Notes: a model not told the origin generated them from the letters alone. DNA of 64,000 nt from Prolixibacteraceae bacterium JC049 (GCA_023369685.1 SACZ01000001.1:496381-560380); one strand, 5' to 3'; counted from the stretch's first letter, positions 26,972 through 37,003 are shown. Numbers and translations: made by a program.

Positions 26972-28858
26972 ATGACCTTCAATCCTAAACGTATTCAATT
27001 AATGATGCTATTTCTGTGCATCATTGTTTCTCAATCAGTTTTTGCATATAAATCACCAATGAAATTTGGTAAACCTTCCAAAGAAGAGTTGGAAATGCAA
27101 GTGTATACTCCCGATTCTACAGCCGAAGCTGTTGTTTTATGCAGTTATGGTATTTTCGATTCCAATACTTTCCGGTTTGCTCAGGTGTTTCGTATTAAAG
27201 TATTGAAGGAGAGTGGAACAAAATGGGGGAACAAAAAATTTCGTACAACAAATGTTAGTAATACCAATGTGCGAGGAAAAACATTCAATATTGTTGATGG
27301 TAAAACTGTTGTCGATAAATTGAAGCGTGAATCAATTTTTAAATCGAAGATTATAGGTAATCTACATGAGATAAGTGTTGCAATGCCAAATGTAAAAGTT
27401 GGTTCAGTTGTCGATATCGAGGTTTCTTACCCTGGCTTACCTAGTAAGTGGTATTTCCAAGAATTAATTCCTGTTAAATATTCAGAGTTGGTTGTTGAGC
27501 AAACTCAATACATCGATTACCAGCATCAGTTCTATGGTTATCATCCACTAAAAAATGAAAATAGAAATCGATGGGTTGCTGAAGGTGTTCCTGCTTTTAA
27601 GCAAGAGCCATACATGGATTCTTATGAGAACTATATTACAAAGTTCGAATTCGATATCTCCAGAATTTCGTATCCTGGATTTTATAAAGAGTTTGCCACT
27701 TCATGGGAAGGAGTAGCTAGAAGACTATGGGAAAATAACTACTTCGGAGGCCAGCTTAAGTCGGGATGTGGTTATTTGAAAGATGCAATTAAAGAGATTA
27801 ATAGTAAATACACTGAACCTAAAGATAAGCTAAAAGCGGCCTACGAAGAGGTTAAAAAAATTAAGTGGAATAACACGAGTTCTGTTTATACTTCAACGGC
27901 AAATATTGCTTCTATTTACAAGAAGAAATTGGGTAATTCTGCCGACATTAATTTAACCTTGGTTAAAATACTTAGAAAGCTTGATTTCGATGCTGTTCCG
28001 GTTGTTTTAAGTACAAGAGGTAAAGGTTATTTGTCTCCTTTTCAGCCTAGTATGGGTAAACTAAACGATGTGATCTGCTTGGTGACTTTAGGGGATAAAG
28101 AGTTGTTATTAGACGCAACCGATGAAAAACTTCCTTTGGGATTGCTTTCAAGGCGTGTAATCAACGAACGTGGTCGTGCAATTTTTTCTACAGCCGTAAA
28201 TAAATGGGTTGATCTACATCCTAAAGAAAAAGCTTATCACAACTCATTTTATCAGGTTGCTTTAAGCGAAGATGGAACTATTAGTGGTAAGATTCAAGTG
28301 AATTACACTGATTATGCAGCATTCAATAAGCGAAAGAGAATTGCTGGCTTCAATAGTGAAGATGCCTATATTGCTTCAATGGAGACCAAGTATCCTGGTA
28401 TTACAATTACCAACTATACAAAAAAGGATGAATCGATTTATGAACGACTACAAGAACGAATTGAATTTGAGTGGGACAATTATGTAGAGTCGATAGATGA
28501 TTTGATAATGGTGAACCTGTTCTTTTTGGATAGAACATTTCAGAATATTTTTAAATCGAACGAGCGAACTTATCCGGTGAAGTATCCTTACTGCATGAAA
28601 GATAAAATTGTTGTTACGCTAAGTTTACCAGAAGGCTATGCTGTTTCTGAGTTGCCTAAGGCTGAAAAGTTTGTATTGCCAGAAAAAGGAGGAAGCTTTA
28701 TTGTATCGTACCGAAAAGTAGGCAATAACTTAATGATGACCTATACATTGTCTTTGACAAAGCAGATGTATGTTCAAACTGAATATGAATACTTGAAAGC
28801 TTTCTACGCTCAACTAGTGAAGAAGCAAGGAGAACCAGTTGTTATTAAGAAGATTTAA
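26972..28858 (+). CDS. Secreted DUF3857 protein with transglutaminase-like region lacking the catalytic Cys
   Basis: A Sec-exported protein (signal peptide ending SQSVFA) of 628 residues with an N-terminal DUF3857 beta domain and a central transglutaminase-like region. Where active members have Cys, this protein reads LGNSADINLTL, with Ser323 in the expected place, so peptide-crosslinking or protease activity of the classic type is unlikely. The C-terminal region resembles DUF3858 (ALSEDGTISGKIQVNYTDYAAF onward). Its partner gene, 8 bases downstream, belongs to the same superfamily and keeps the Cys. A periplasmic complex of an inactive and an active paralogue is plausible but unproven. Confidence 0.8.
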   Translation: MTFNPKRIQLMMLFLCIIVSQSVFAYKSPMKFGKPSKEELEMQVYTPDSTAEAVVLCSYGIFDSNTFRFAQVFRIKVLKESGTKWGNKKFRTTNVSNTNVRGKTFNIVDGKTVVDKLKRESIFKSKIIGNLHEISVAMPNVKVGSVVDIEVSYPGLPSKWYFQELIPVKYSELVVEQTQYIDYQHQFYGYHPLKNENRNRWVAEGVPAFKQEPYMDSYENYITKFEFDISRISYPGFYKEFATSWEGVARRLWENNYFGGQLKSGCGYLKDAIKEINSKYTEPKDKLKAAYEEVKKIKWNNTSSVYTSTANIASIYKKKLGNSADINLTLVKILRKLDFDAVPVVLSTRGKGYLSPFQPSMGKLNDVICLVTLGDKELLLDATDEKLPLGLLSRRVINERGRAIFSTAVNKWVDLHPKEKAYHNSFYQVALSEDGTISGKIQVNYTDYAAFNKRKRIAGFNSEDAYIASMETKYPGITITNYTKKDESIYERLQERIEFEWDNYVESIDDLIMVNLFFLDRTFQNIFKSNERTYPVKYPYCMKDKIVVTLSLPEGYAVSELPKAEKFVLPEKGGSFIVSYRKVGNNLMMTYTLSLTKQMYVQTEYEYLKAFYAQLVKKQGEPVVIKKI

Positions 28859-28866
28859 GTAGGCGT

Positions 28867-30783
28867 ATGATAGCAAAAGGACTTTCATTGAGTTACGTAC
28901 TCATTCTGATTAGCCTGATTTCTTTTGGGAAGAAACAACCACAATATCCGGTTAGTCAAATTTCGGATGAGCTAAAAACAGATGCCAAAGCAGTTGTTCG
29001 TTTAAATAAGCATGTGTTTCATTTGAAATCGGCTAGTTCTGCCCAGGAAGAAATAGAATATGTGATAACTGTATTGAATGAAAATGGATTAAGCAGTGCC
29101 AATTTTACTGAGTTTTATAACTCAATGATTGGCATTGGCGATATTTCAGCAACCGTTTACGATGCAGAAGGAAATAAAATGCATCGAATAAAGTCGGACG
29201 ATATTGTTGATGTGAAAGTTACAGGTACAGGAACAGGGAGTATCTATGACGATAATCGAATAAAAACATTCAATCCGAGAACCAAGCAATATCCTTTTAC
29301 AGTTGCTTATAGTTTTAAGCGTAACTATAAAGGAATTTTTCACTTCCCAACTTTTCATTTGTATCAGGGATTTAATGTGGCCGTTGAGAAAGCAATTTAT
29401 CAGATTAAAGCTGAAAACCTGGATGATATTCGCTTTAATTTGATGAATATTGATCAAGAGGCTGAGAGTGGAACAGAAGACAAGTTGCAGACTAAAACAT
29501 GGACGTTTAGCAATTTCCATGCAATGCGTCCAGAATCGATGGCTCAGAATGTATTGCTTTATACTCCAACTATTGAATTAGCTCCTCGACATATAAATAT
29601 CAAAGGCTACAAAGGTAATGCAGAAACATGGAAGGGGTTTGGTGCCTTTATTTATAAATTAATAAAAGGTAGAGACGATTTGTCTGAAAAAGCAGTTGCT
29701 GATATAAGGGGGATGATTGCTAGCGCGAAAGATGATTTTGATAAAGTTCGAATCGTTTATGAATACATGCAGAGAAAAACACGTTTCATCAGTGTTCAGG
29801 TAGGTATGGGAGGCTGGCAACCATTTGATGCTAAAACAGTGGATCGACTGGGATATGGAGATTGTAAAGCTTTGAGTAATTACATGAAAGCCTTGCTTAA
29901 GGCAATTGGTATTCCTTCGATCTATACATTGGTGAAATCAGGAAGATATGCTCGATTGATGAACAAATCATTTTCGAGGAATAATTTTACTCATGTCATT
30001 TTATGTGTGCCAATGGCAAAAGATACCATTTGGCTAGAATGTACAAATCAACATCTGCCTTGTGGATTTATTGGCGATTTTACTGATGATAGAGGTGTAC
30101 TTCTGATAAAAGAAGATGGTGGAGAAGTGGCTCATACAACAGTCTATTCCAAAGAAAATAATTTGTGCCAGAAGAATACAGGTGTTCATCTGGATGTAGA
30201 TGGCAATGCAACGTTTGTGCTGGAAACCCAATATTCTGGAATGCAGTACGAAGAAGCTTTTCCATTAATATATATGGACAAAAAAGATCAGAAAAGATAC
30301 ATCGAGAATAGTATTTCGATTCCCAATTTTACGCTGACGAATTTTTCTTTTGAAAACCAGAAAGAACGCTTTCCAAGAATTGTTCAGAAAGCAAGTGTGA
30401 ATGCGAATAACTACGCCAATAAGATGGGAGATCGATTGATTATTCCATTGAATAGAATTAGTAGAGTGAGAGTGCCTGCATTTGAACGTAATCGTAAATC
30501 GAAACTGGATTTGCGTCGTGGATTTACTTATGCCGATTCTACTGTTTTTTATATTCCAAAAGGGATGAAGTTGAATAAATTGCCAGAGACCAAGCGGGTG
30601 GATTCTACATTTGGAATTTATGAGACGAAGTGCGAACAACCATCTGACGATATTTTGGTATTTAAGCGTAATTTAAGCATCAATAAAGGTTTGTACCCTC
30701 CTTCTGAATATATCAATTATCGAAAATTCATTCAGAAAGTAAATCGTTTGGATAATCAGAAATGTTTGTTGAATAAGGAATAA
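28867..30783 (+). CDS. Secreted DUF3857 / transglutaminase-like protein with intact active-site Cys
   Basis: Paralogue of the preceding gene, 638 residues, exported (signal peptide MIAKGLSLSYVLILISLISFG). DUF3857 occupies about residues 40-240. The transglutaminase-like core follows, with YGDCKALSNYMKALLKAIG (Cys333), FTHVIL (His376) and IWLECTNQ (Glu391 where Asp is usual in the triad). Active members act as cysteine peptidases or transglutaminases on peptide substrates, but the role in Bacteroidota is not established. The 8-base spacing indicates one transcript with the upstream paralogue. A long hairpin follows the stop. Confidence 0.84.
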   Translation: MIAKGLSLSYVLILISLISFGKKQPQYPVSQISDELKTDAKAVVRLNKHVFHLKSASSAQEEIEYVITVLNENGLSSANFTEFYNSMIGIGDISATVYDAEGNKMHRIKSDDIVDVKVTGTGTGSIYDDNRIKTFNPRTKQYPFTVAYSFKRNYKGIFHFPTFHLYQGFNVAVEKAIYQIKAENLDDIRFNLMNIDQEAESGTEDKLQTKTWTFSNFHAMRPESMAQNVLLYTPTIELAPRHINIKGYKGNAETWKGFGAFIYKLIKGRDDLSEKAVADIRGMIASAKDDFDKVRIVYEYMQRKTRFISVQVGMGGWQPFDAKTVDRLGYGDCKALSNYMKALLKAIGIPSIYTLVKSGRYARLMNKSFSRNNFTHVILCVPMAKDTIWLECTNQHLPCGFIGDFTDDRGVLLIKEDGGEVAHTTVYSKENNLCQKNTGVHLDVDGNATFVLETQYSGMQYEEAFPLIYMDKKDQKRYIENSISIPNFTLTNFSFENQKERFPRIVQKASVNANNYANKMGDRLIIPLNRISRVRVPAFERNRKSKLDLRRGFTYADSTVFYIPKGMKLNKLPETKRVDSTFGIYETKCEQPSDDILVFKRNLSINKGLYPPSEYINYRKFIQKVNRLDNQKCLLNKE

Positions 30784-30805
30784 GGTTCTACATTAAAAAA
30801 TAGCG

Positions 30806-30879
30806 AGAGGGAAAATGTTTCGCATTATCATTATGTTGCAATAAATGCATAATTGTAGTGGAGTGTACATTTTCCCTCT
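30806..30879. repeat. 74-bp hairpin with a perfect 13-bp stem
   Basis: AGAGGGAAAATGT (30806-30818) is exactly complementary to ACATTTTCCCTCT (30867-30879). The 48-base interior can pair again (ATTATG with CATAAT). It follows the DUF3857 operon. The long interior and lack of a T-run beyond TTTC make it unlike the other terminators here, so it may be an RNA structure or a small mobile palindrome. Confidence 0.55.
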
Positions 30880-30954
30880 TTCATTTGGACGATTGACTAC
30901 CAGTATTGGTTTTTACACTACTAATTTTGACAGCATCAAACCAATACAACCATA

Positions 30955-32523
30955 ATGAAAGTAGGAAAGATTTCAACAGCGGTTATTTCGCTCTCTGCAT
31001 TGACACTTGGAGGGTGTCAGGTGAAAAAAGAGGAAGTAAAGCGTCCTAACATTCTATTTATTTTATCGGATGACCACACATCACAAGCCTGGGGAATATA
31101 CGGCGGACATCTTAAGGATTATGTGAAAAATGATAATATTAAGCGTTTAGCCAACGAGGGGTGTGTGCTTAATAATGCGTTTTGTACCAACTCAATTTCA
31201 ACTCCTAGTCGTGCCTCAATTCTTACGGGACAGTATAGTCATAAAAATGGGGTTTATACGCTTGGTCAACCCATGCATCCCGATAGTGTGAATATTGCAA
31301 AAACACTTCGGAATAATGGTTACCAAACGGCTATAGTTGGAAAATGGCATTTGAAAACTCAACCTGCAGGATTCGATTTTTACAGTGTTTTTCCAGGACA
31401 GGGGCGTTATTGGAACCCGTTGATGAAATCGACTGGAGATAAGTGGACCGATGGTTGGAAAGGAGGAAAGGAGTACAAAGGATTCTCCACTGATATTGTA
31501 GCTGGCAAGGCCATAAAATGGATGGAGGAGACCGATCCCAATAAGCCATTTATGGTGATGTGTAATTTCAAGGCTACTCACGAACCATTCGATTATCCCG
31601 AAAGATTTAAGTCATTATATCGAAATGTAGATATTCCAGAGCCGGAAACGATGTTCGATTTTTCTCCGGAGACTACAGGACGTAGCTTCGTAGGACAAAA
31701 ATTAGAGAATCTGGGGTGGCGCTGGGAAAAAGCTTCTGCCGATCCAGATAAATGGTGGTGTAAATACCCGGAAATGCCTTTCTCTACTCAAGGAATGGAT
31801 TCGGTGGCTGCTCGTAAAAAGATATACCAGAAGTTTGTGAAAGATTTCATGCGATGTGGTGCTGCCATCGATGATAATATTGGCCGACTTTTAGATTACC
31901 TCGAAAAATCGGGAAAAGCAGAGAATACTATCGTGATTTATACTGCTGATCAGGGCTATTTCTTAGGAGAGCATGGCTTTTTCGATAAACGCTTGATTTA
32001 TGAGGAATCTCTACGCATGCCTTTTGTTATTCGTTATCCAAAAGAGATTAAAGGTGGTCAGCGTTTAGACGATATGATACTAAATATCGATTTCCCTGCA
32101 TTGTTAGCCGATTATGCGGGTTTAGAGCGTCCTGATTATATGCAAGGAAATAGTTTTCGTGAAAACTTGAAAGGAAATACTTCCAAAGAGTGGCGTAAAT
32201 CGATGTATTATCGTTATTGGTTACATGCGCCAATTCGACCAGGACATTTTGGAATTAGAAACGAACGTTACAAATTGGCATTCTTCTATGGACAACCGCT
32301 TGGAATGAATGGAGCCGATAAGAAAACAACTGCACCGGCATGGGAATTCTTCGATTTGCAAAAAGATCCGAAGGAATTGCATAATGCATATAACGATAAA
32401 GAATATGAAACGGTAATTGCCGAAATGAAAAAAGAGCTCATTCAGTTGCGTGAACAATACGGCGACACCGATAAGCAATATCCAGTGATGCAAGATATTT
32501 TTAAAACCAATTGGGAAAATTAA
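30955..32523 (+). CDS. S1-family sulfatase, Ser-type, lipoprotein
   Basis: It hydrolyses sulfate esters. The signal peptide ends in LGGC (lipid-anchored at Cys21). The metal-binding start is NILFILSDDHTSQAWG. The formylglycine site reads STPSRASILTG with Ser82 where the other sulfatase here has Cys. Other family motifs are VGKWHL and YTADQGYFLGEHGFFDKR. Ser-type sulfatases depend on a radical-SAM anaerobic maturase (anSME), none of which is encoded in this window. At 522 residues it is of usual length. It stands between hairpins as a single-gene unit, apart from the rhamnosidase cluster. The substrate is unknown. Confidence 0.93.
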   Translation: MKVGKISTAVISLSALTLGGCQVKKEEVKRPNILFILSDDHTSQAWGIYGGHLKDYVKNDNIKRLANEGCVLNNAFCTNSISTPSRASILTGQYSHKNGVYTLGQPMHPDSVNIAKTLRNNGYQTAIVGKWHLKTQPAGFDFYSVFPGQGRYWNPLMKSTGDKWTDGWKGGKEYKGFSTDIVAGKAIKWMEETDPNKPFMVMCNFKATHEPFDYPERFKSLYRNVDIPEPETMFDFSPETTGRSFVGQKLENLGWRWEKASADPDKWWCKYPEMPFSTQGMDSVAARKKIYQKFVKDFMRCGAAIDDNIGRLLDYLEKSGKAENTIVIYTADQGYFLGEHGFFDKRLIYEESLRMPFVIRYPKEIKGGQRLDDMILNIDFPALLADYAGLERPDYMQGNSFRENLKGNTSKEWRKSMYYRYWLHAPIRPGHFGIRNERYKLAFFYGQPLGMNGADKKTTAPAWEFFDLQKDPKELHNAYNDKEYETVIAEMKKELIQLREQYGDTDKQYPVMQDIFKTNWEN

Positions 32524-32569
32524 TCACCAATATATTAAAGCCTAAAAGACGTTAATACCGCAATTTTTT

Positions 32570-32607
32570 AAACTGCCCGAGAGAACCTTTTGGTTCCGGG
32601 GCAGTTT
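32570..32607 (+). terminator. Terminator hairpin after the Ser-type sulfatase
   Basis: AAACTGCCC (32570-32578) pairs with GGGCAGTTT (32599-32607), with an inner GAACC/GGTTC pairing. T-rich sequence follows on the plus strand. A T-run before the stem gives only weak reverse potential, because on the minus strand it reads as A. Confidence 0.75.
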
Positions 32608-32667
32608 ATTTGTTTTATATCGAAAATAAATCTCTATTTTCGGCCTAAATCAAATAAGAAAAGTTGA

Positions 32668-34119
32668 ATGGAATTGTTACGACAGTATTCGTTAATCGGA
32701 CTAGTTATCTATTTTATTGTTATTCTATTTGCTGTATTTCGGTTTAATAGAAATCGGAGTGCAGAAGAATACTTTTTAGCGAATCGTTCGTTGCCATTCT
32801 GGGCTTTGGCAGTTACATTTATTGCTTCGTGGTGGGGAGCCGGATCTGCCGTGGAAACAGCAGATAAAGCTTTTGAACAAGGATTGTCGGCTTTCTGGAT
32901 ATATGGAATGCCTGTGTTGTTCTCTACTTTTTTAATGTTTCTGTTGGCTAAAGGAATACGAAGAATTGGCACCATAACTCAATCGCAGTTACTTCAAGAG
33001 CGTTACAGCAAAACAACTTCACATATATTGTCGGTTTTAATTGTGCTGTTTATGACCATTACCGCTGCATCGCAAATGGTTGGAATAGGCATTTTCTTTG
33101 AATCATTTCTACAAATTCCATATGTGACAGGAGTGCTGTTAGGAACCATTATTGTTATTGTTTATTCCTTCTTTGGTGGTTTTAAAGGAGTGGTTTTAAC
33201 CGATATGGTTCAATTTGTATTCCTGCTTATTGCATCTGTTTTAGTTTTCGGTTTTGCCTGGTATTACTCTAATGGCTGGGAAAGCATGACGTTAGTTGCA
33301 GCACAAAAGGAGTTGGATGGCTTTACTTCATTTACACATGGTATCTCAGGAAATGCCATTTATATTATAACTTTTGGTAGTGCATGGATGATACAAGCCA
33401 ATGTATGGCAACGCATTTCAGCAACCAGAACTCCAAAAGATGCGCAGAAAATGATTGGGCTAAGTTTCTTGGTTTATATTCCTCTTTATTTAATGGTTAC
33501 TGTAACAGGAATGTTGGCTATTGGCTTATTCGATAAGATGCCAGAAGGAGGTGTAATTCCCGGAATTATTCAACAATTTATGCATCCGGCATTGGGAGCG
33601 GTCATGTTTGTGGGAATATGTTCAGCCATTATGTCTACGCTCGATTCATTGTTGAATACGGGAGCAATGGTACTAAGTGTCGATCTGTTTCCGATTTTTA
33701 AAAAGGGGCAGGTATCGCAAAAAGAGGTGGTTGTTGCTGGAAAACTGGCCACTCTGGTAATTGCAGCAATTGGACTATTAATAAGTATCCGAATTAAATC
33801 GATTTTAGAAGTGTCGTGGATTGCAGCCGATTTTCTGGCTACAGGAGCCTTTGTGCCACTTACACTCGGTTTTATATGGAAAAGGGGGAATCATCAAGGT
33901 GCATTGGCTTCAATGATTTTTGGTACTTGTTTCTCGTTATATAATTTGGCCTTATCTTTGGGCTTGAAACTACCCGCTTTATGGAAAGTGGCTTCAACAG
34001 AGCAGGTGTTGATTGGTATGTGTGGCTCATTGATAATATATGTGGTTGCAAGTTTATTGACATCTCAATCCGATTTAGGAAGCCGATTTGTTACAAAAGC
34101 AATGAGTAAAAACAGTTAG
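32668..34119 (+). CDS. Sodium:solute symporter (SSS family)
   Basis: An inner-membrane secondary transporter of 483 residues with about 13 hydrophobic spans. The SSS family pattern is clear: EEYFLANRSLPFWALAVTF near the N-terminus, the GG-x-x-x-V segment YSFFGGFKGVVLTDMVQF, and the sodium-site helix SAIMSTLDSLLNTGAMVLSVDL. Family members import sugars, amino acids, nucleosides or carboxylates; the sequence alone does not choose between them. It begins 145 bases after the sulfatase terminator, and the HAD gene starts 2 bases after its stop, so it heads a run of closely packed genes (to 36299). It could feed a sugar released by the sulfatase, but the operon partners are housekeeping genes. Confidence 0.88.
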   Translation: MELLRQYSLIGLVIYFIVILFAVFRFNRNRSAEEYFLANRSLPFWALAVTFIASWWGAGSAVETADKAFEQGLSAFWIYGMPVLFSTFLMFLLAKGIRRIGTITQSQLLQERYSKTTSHILSVLIVLFMTITAASQMVGIGIFFESFLQIPYVTGVLLGTIIVIVYSFFGGFKGVVLTDMVQFVFLLIASVLVFGFAWYYSNGWESMTLVAAQKELDGFTSFTHGISGNAIYIITFGSAWMIQANVWQRISATRTPKDAQKMIGLSFLVYIPLYLMVTVTGMLAIGLFDKMPEGGVIPGIIQQFMHPALGAVMFVGICSAIMSTLDSLLNTGAMVLSVDLFPIFKKGQVSQKEVVVAGKLATLVIAAIGLLISIRIKSILEVSWIAADFLATGAFVPLTLGFIWKRGNHQGALASMIFGTCFSLYNLALSLGLKLPALWKVASTEQVLIGMCGSLIIYVVASLLTSQSDLGSRFVTKAMSKNS

Positions 34120-34121
34120 AT

Positions 34122-34775
34122 ATGCAGCATAAAAAAGTAATACTTTTCGATTTAGATGGAACGATTACTCAGTCGGAAGAAGGGATTTTAAATTCAATTA
34201 TCTATACTCTGAAGAAATACGGAAGAGAAGTACCTGAAAAAAATAAATTGAAGCAGTTTATTGGCCCTCCATTACACGAATCGTTTATGCGCATGATGGG
34301 CGTTGACGAAGCAGAAGGTTATAGAGCTGTTGATGTGTACAGGGAATATTATGCCACTAAAGGAATCTTTGAAAATGAAATGTATGAAGGCATTCCCGAA
34401 TTGTTGCTATCATTGGTGAAAAAAGGGTGTAAGATTGCATTGGCTACTTCGAAGCCGCAGAAATATGCAGCGCAAATTTTAGCTTATTTCAAGATCGATC
34501 GGCACTTCGACTCAATAACTGGTGCTTTTATGGATGGAACCAGAACGGATAAAAAAGAGATAATCGAGCATGTTTTATCTATTTATACCGAAAGTGAAAA
34601 AGCCGATTTGGTGATGATTGGCGATAGGCGTCACGATATTATTGGTGCTGTATTTCATAATGTTGATTCCATTGGAGTAACTTATGGTTACGGATCGAAA
34701 GAAGAACTAGATGAGGCTGGAGCTACAAAATTAGTATCTTCGGTATCAGAATTGAAAGCGCTTTTATTAAAATAG
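34122..34775 (+). CDS. HAD-superfamily phosphatase, phosphoglycolate phosphatase-like
   Basis: A cytoplasmic haloacid-dehalogenase-type phosphatase of 217 residues. Motif I is [15 protein letters not shown] (nucleophile and acid Asp pair), motif II lies in IALATSKP, motif III is the Lys in [10 protein letters not shown], and motif IV is [13 protein letters not shown]. The helical cap between motifs I and II places it with the Gph/PpaX group. Substrates of this group vary (phosphoglycolate, pyrophosphate, sugar phosphates), so no gene symbol is given. It is packed 2 bases from the symporter and 4 from ung. Confidence 0.88.
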   Translation: MQHKKVILFDLDGTITQSEEGILNSIIYTLKKYGREVPEKNKLKQFIGPPLHESFMRMMGVDEAEGYRAVDVYREYYATKGIFENEMYEGIPELLLSLVKKGCKIALATSKPQKYAAQILAYFKIDRHFDSITGAFMDGTRTDKKEIIEHVLSIYTESEKADLVMIGDRRHDIIGAVFHNVDSIGVTYGYGSKEELDEAGATKLVSSVSELKALLLK

Positions 34776-34779
34776 AACC

Positions 34780-35445
34780 ATGACAGACATTAAGATTGAG
34801 GAAAGCTGGAAGCAGCAATTAAACGAAGAATTTACAAAACCATATTTTGAAAATCTTATTGCATTTGTAAAATCGGAATACCAGACTCAAACCATATATC
34901 CTAAAGGAAAACATATTTTTAATGCATTTGATAGGTGTCCGTTTGATAATGCCAAAGTGGTGATTATTGGGCAAGATCCATATCACGGCCCTGGACAGGC
35001 CCATGGTTTATGTTTTTCTGTAAACGATGGTGTTGCATTTCCACCTAGTCTGCGTAACATCTTTAAAGAGTTGAATATGGATTTGGGAATTCCTGTTCCT
35101 CAAAGTGGCAATTTAGAGCGTTGGGCCGATCAGGGAGTATTTTTACTGAATGCAACTTTAACTGTACGTGCTCATCAGGCTGGTTCTCATCAACGAAAAG
35201 GGTGGGAGGAATTTACCGATGCTGCCATAAAAAAGCTAGCCGAAGAGAAAGAGAACTTGGTATTCTTACTATGGGGAGCATATGCACAGAAAAAAGGAGC
35301 AATGATTGATAAAAGCAAGCACTTGGTGTTAGAATCAGTTCATCCTTCACCTTTATCTGCTAGTCGCGGTTTCTTTGGACAAAAGCATTTTAGCAAAGCC
35401 AATGCTTACCTGCAACAAAAAGGACAGACTCCCATTCAATGGTAA
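34780..35445 (+). CDS. ung: Uracil-DNA glycosylase, family 1
   Basis: It removes uracil from DNA in base excision repair. The protein of 221 residues carries the diagnostic active-site motif [18 protein letters not shown] (catalytic Asp66) and the C-terminal DNA-intercalation motif [21 protein letters not shown]. Both are complete, and the length is standard. The stop overlaps the next gene's start by 7 bases. Confidence 0.98.
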   Translation: MTDIKIEESWKQQLNEEFTKPYFENLIAFVKSEYQTQTIYPKGKHIFNAFDRCPFDNAKVVIIGQDPYHGPGQAHGLCFSVNDGVAFPPSLRNIFKELNMDLGIPVPQSGNLERWADQGVFLLNATLTVRAHQAGSHQRKGWEEFTDAAIKKLAEEKENLVFLLWGAYAQKKGAMIDKSKHLVLESVHPSPLSASRGFFGQKHFSKANAYLQQKGQTPIQW

Positions 35446-36299
35446 TTAAGCAAACTTATATTGTTCCAGCCTTAAATGAGGCAGTTCGGTTCGAAGCTTT
35501 TGCCATGCAGGTGGTAACGGAAATAAGTTCGAAAAAAGGAATACAAAAGGCCATTCGAAGAGGGGAGTTATTGCTCAATGGAAACAAAGTGTCAACCGGA
35601 ACCTGGCTAAAAGAAGGCGATCGAATTGACTGGATGGAGAAATTGGAACCTTTTACGCCAGTTGAAATTGATATGCCGGTTGTATATGAGGATGATCATT
35701 TGGCTGTGGTTAATAAACCGGCAGGTATTGTTGTAAGTGGAAATAAGCAGCGAACTGTTCTACATGCTTTGCCTTTGTTACTGAGAAAGACTGAACGAAT
35801 TGATGCCTTACCTTATCCTTTACCTATTCATCGATTGGATTATGCAACCAGTGGTTTACTTGTAGTTGCGAAAACACGAAGTGCTCATCTGCATTTAAGC
35901 AGACAGATGGAGTCGCGATCCATAGAGAAACAGTATCAGGCTATTGTGTGTGGTAAGCTTTCAGGCAAGAGAGAATTTAATGCTCCCATTGAAGAGAAGA
36001 AAGCAATTACTCGATTTCAGGTCGTCAAGCAAATTGATTCTGTTAAGTTTAAGCAACTAAGTCTGGTGCAAATTGATTTGTTAACAGGTAGAACCAATCA
36101 AATCCGAATTCACTTTAGTGAAAATGGAACACCTGTGTTGGGCGATCAGAAGTTTGGAGAAGAAGCACACCGAATAAAAGGCAAAGGAATGTTTTTATGT
36201 GCATGTTGGTTGAGGTTTATGCATCCCGAGACTCAAACGGCAATTGAACTGTCTATCTCTCCTCCTGCTAAATTTGATCGTGTAATGGCAAAGGTGTAA
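35439..36299 (+). CDS. RluA-family RNA pseudouridine synthase
   Basis: It isomerises uridine to pseudouridine in rRNA or tRNA. An N-terminal S4-like RNA-binding segment ([20 protein letters not shown]) precedes the catalytic domain, whose motif [16 protein letters not shown] contains the catalytic Asp134. [10 protein letters not shown] marks motif III. The 286 residues are typical of RluA/RluD-type enzymes; the exact target nucleotide cannot be told. The start codon lies within the end of ung (7-base overlap), so translation is likely coupled. Confidence 0.94.
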   Translation: MVIKQTYIVPALNEAVRFEAFAMQVVTEISSKKGIQKAIRRGELLLNGNKVSTGTWLKEGDRIDWMEKLEPFTPVEIDMPVVYEDDHLAVVNKPAGIVVSGNKQRTVLHALPLLLRKTERIDALPYPLPIHRLDYATSGLLVVAKTRSAHLHLSRQMESRSIEKQYQAIVCGKLSGKREFNAPIEEKKAITRFQVVKQIDSVKFKQLSLVQIDLLTGRTNQIRIHFSENGTPVLGDQKFGEEAHRIKGKGMFLCACWLRFMHPETQTAIELSISPPAKFDRVMAKV

Positions 36300-36315
36300 G
36301 TCGTTAGTGTTAAGT

Positions 36316-36342
36316 TCGAATTAACAAAAGAGCTTAATTCGA
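36316..36342. repeat. Perfect 9-bp inverted repeat upstream of lemA
   Basis: TCGAATTAA (36316-36324) and TTAATTCGA (36334-36342) flank 9 bases. No T-run follows, so it is not a typical terminator. A second palindrome, GATTGATCAATC at 36391-36402, lies closer to lemA. Either could be an operator for the lemA operon. Confidence 0.4.
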
Positions 36343-36431
36343 GGTGAATGGATTGAGTTAATCATATTTTTAGTAAATTAAAAACTGAATGATTGATCAA
36401 TCTATATTTACTTAACCTTAAAACAAATAAT

Positions 36432-36995
36432 ATGACACCTTTAATCGTTTTATGTTCCATCGCAGGATTATTAGTATTAAGTATTATCTCCATTTATAAT
36501 GGATTAATCCGACGCCGAAATGAAGTTGAAAATGCTTTTGGAGGCATGGATGTACAGTTGAAAAAGCGATACGATTTAATTCCCAATTTAGTTGCTACCG
36601 TAAAGCAGTATGCCAGCCACGAAAAGGAATTGCTTGAAAAGGTTACCAACTTAAGAGCTCAAGCTACTTCTGGACAACTTTCGGCCAATGAAAAAGTAGC
36701 TGTGGATAACCAAATATCAAAATCATTAGGCAATATCATGGTTGCTGTTGAAAATTACCCTGATTTAAAGGCCAATGAGAATTTCCTAAACTTACAGCGC
36801 ACGCTAAATGAGGTTGAATCTCAAATTTCAGCAGCAAGAAGAGCTTACAATGCTACTGTTACTGACTACAACAACGGAATTGAAACATTCCCAAGAAATA
36901 TTATTGCTGGAATGATGAAGTTTACTCGCAAAGAGGTATTTGAGATTCCTGAAGTACAGCGAGAAAATGTTAATGTAGGATCACTTTTTAACTAA
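36432..36995 (+). CDS. lemA: LemA-family protein
   Basis: A 187-residue membrane-anchored LemA protein: one N-terminal hydrophobic span (LIVLCSIAGLLVLSIISIYN), then a long helical cytoplasmic or periplasmic domain with the family hallmark RRRNEVENAFGGMDVQLKKRYDLIPNL. The function of LemA is not settled; it is widely conserved and often paired with other membrane or peptidase genes. ATG 36432 starts directly before the span; an ATG at 36393 would add 13 residues that are not part of the family. A DUF3137 gene follows 8 bases later, a pairing common in Bacteroidota. Confidence 0.93.
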   Translation: MTPLIVLCSIAGLLVLSIISIYNGLIRRRNEVENAFGGMDVQLKKRYDLIPNLVATVKQYASHEKELLEKVTNLRAQATSGQLSANEKVAVDNQISKSLGNIMVAVENYPDLKANENFLNLQRTLNEVESQISAARRAYNATVTDYNNGIETFPRNIIAGMMKFTRKEVFEIPEVQRENVNVGSLFN

Positions 36996-37003
36996 TAGGT
37001 GAT

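Noticed and set aside
36391-36402. GATTGATCAATC as a second FNR-type site before lemA
   Set aside because: The TTGAT and ATCAA half-sites overlap with no 4-base spacer, so the FNR pattern is not met; it is only a short palindrome.
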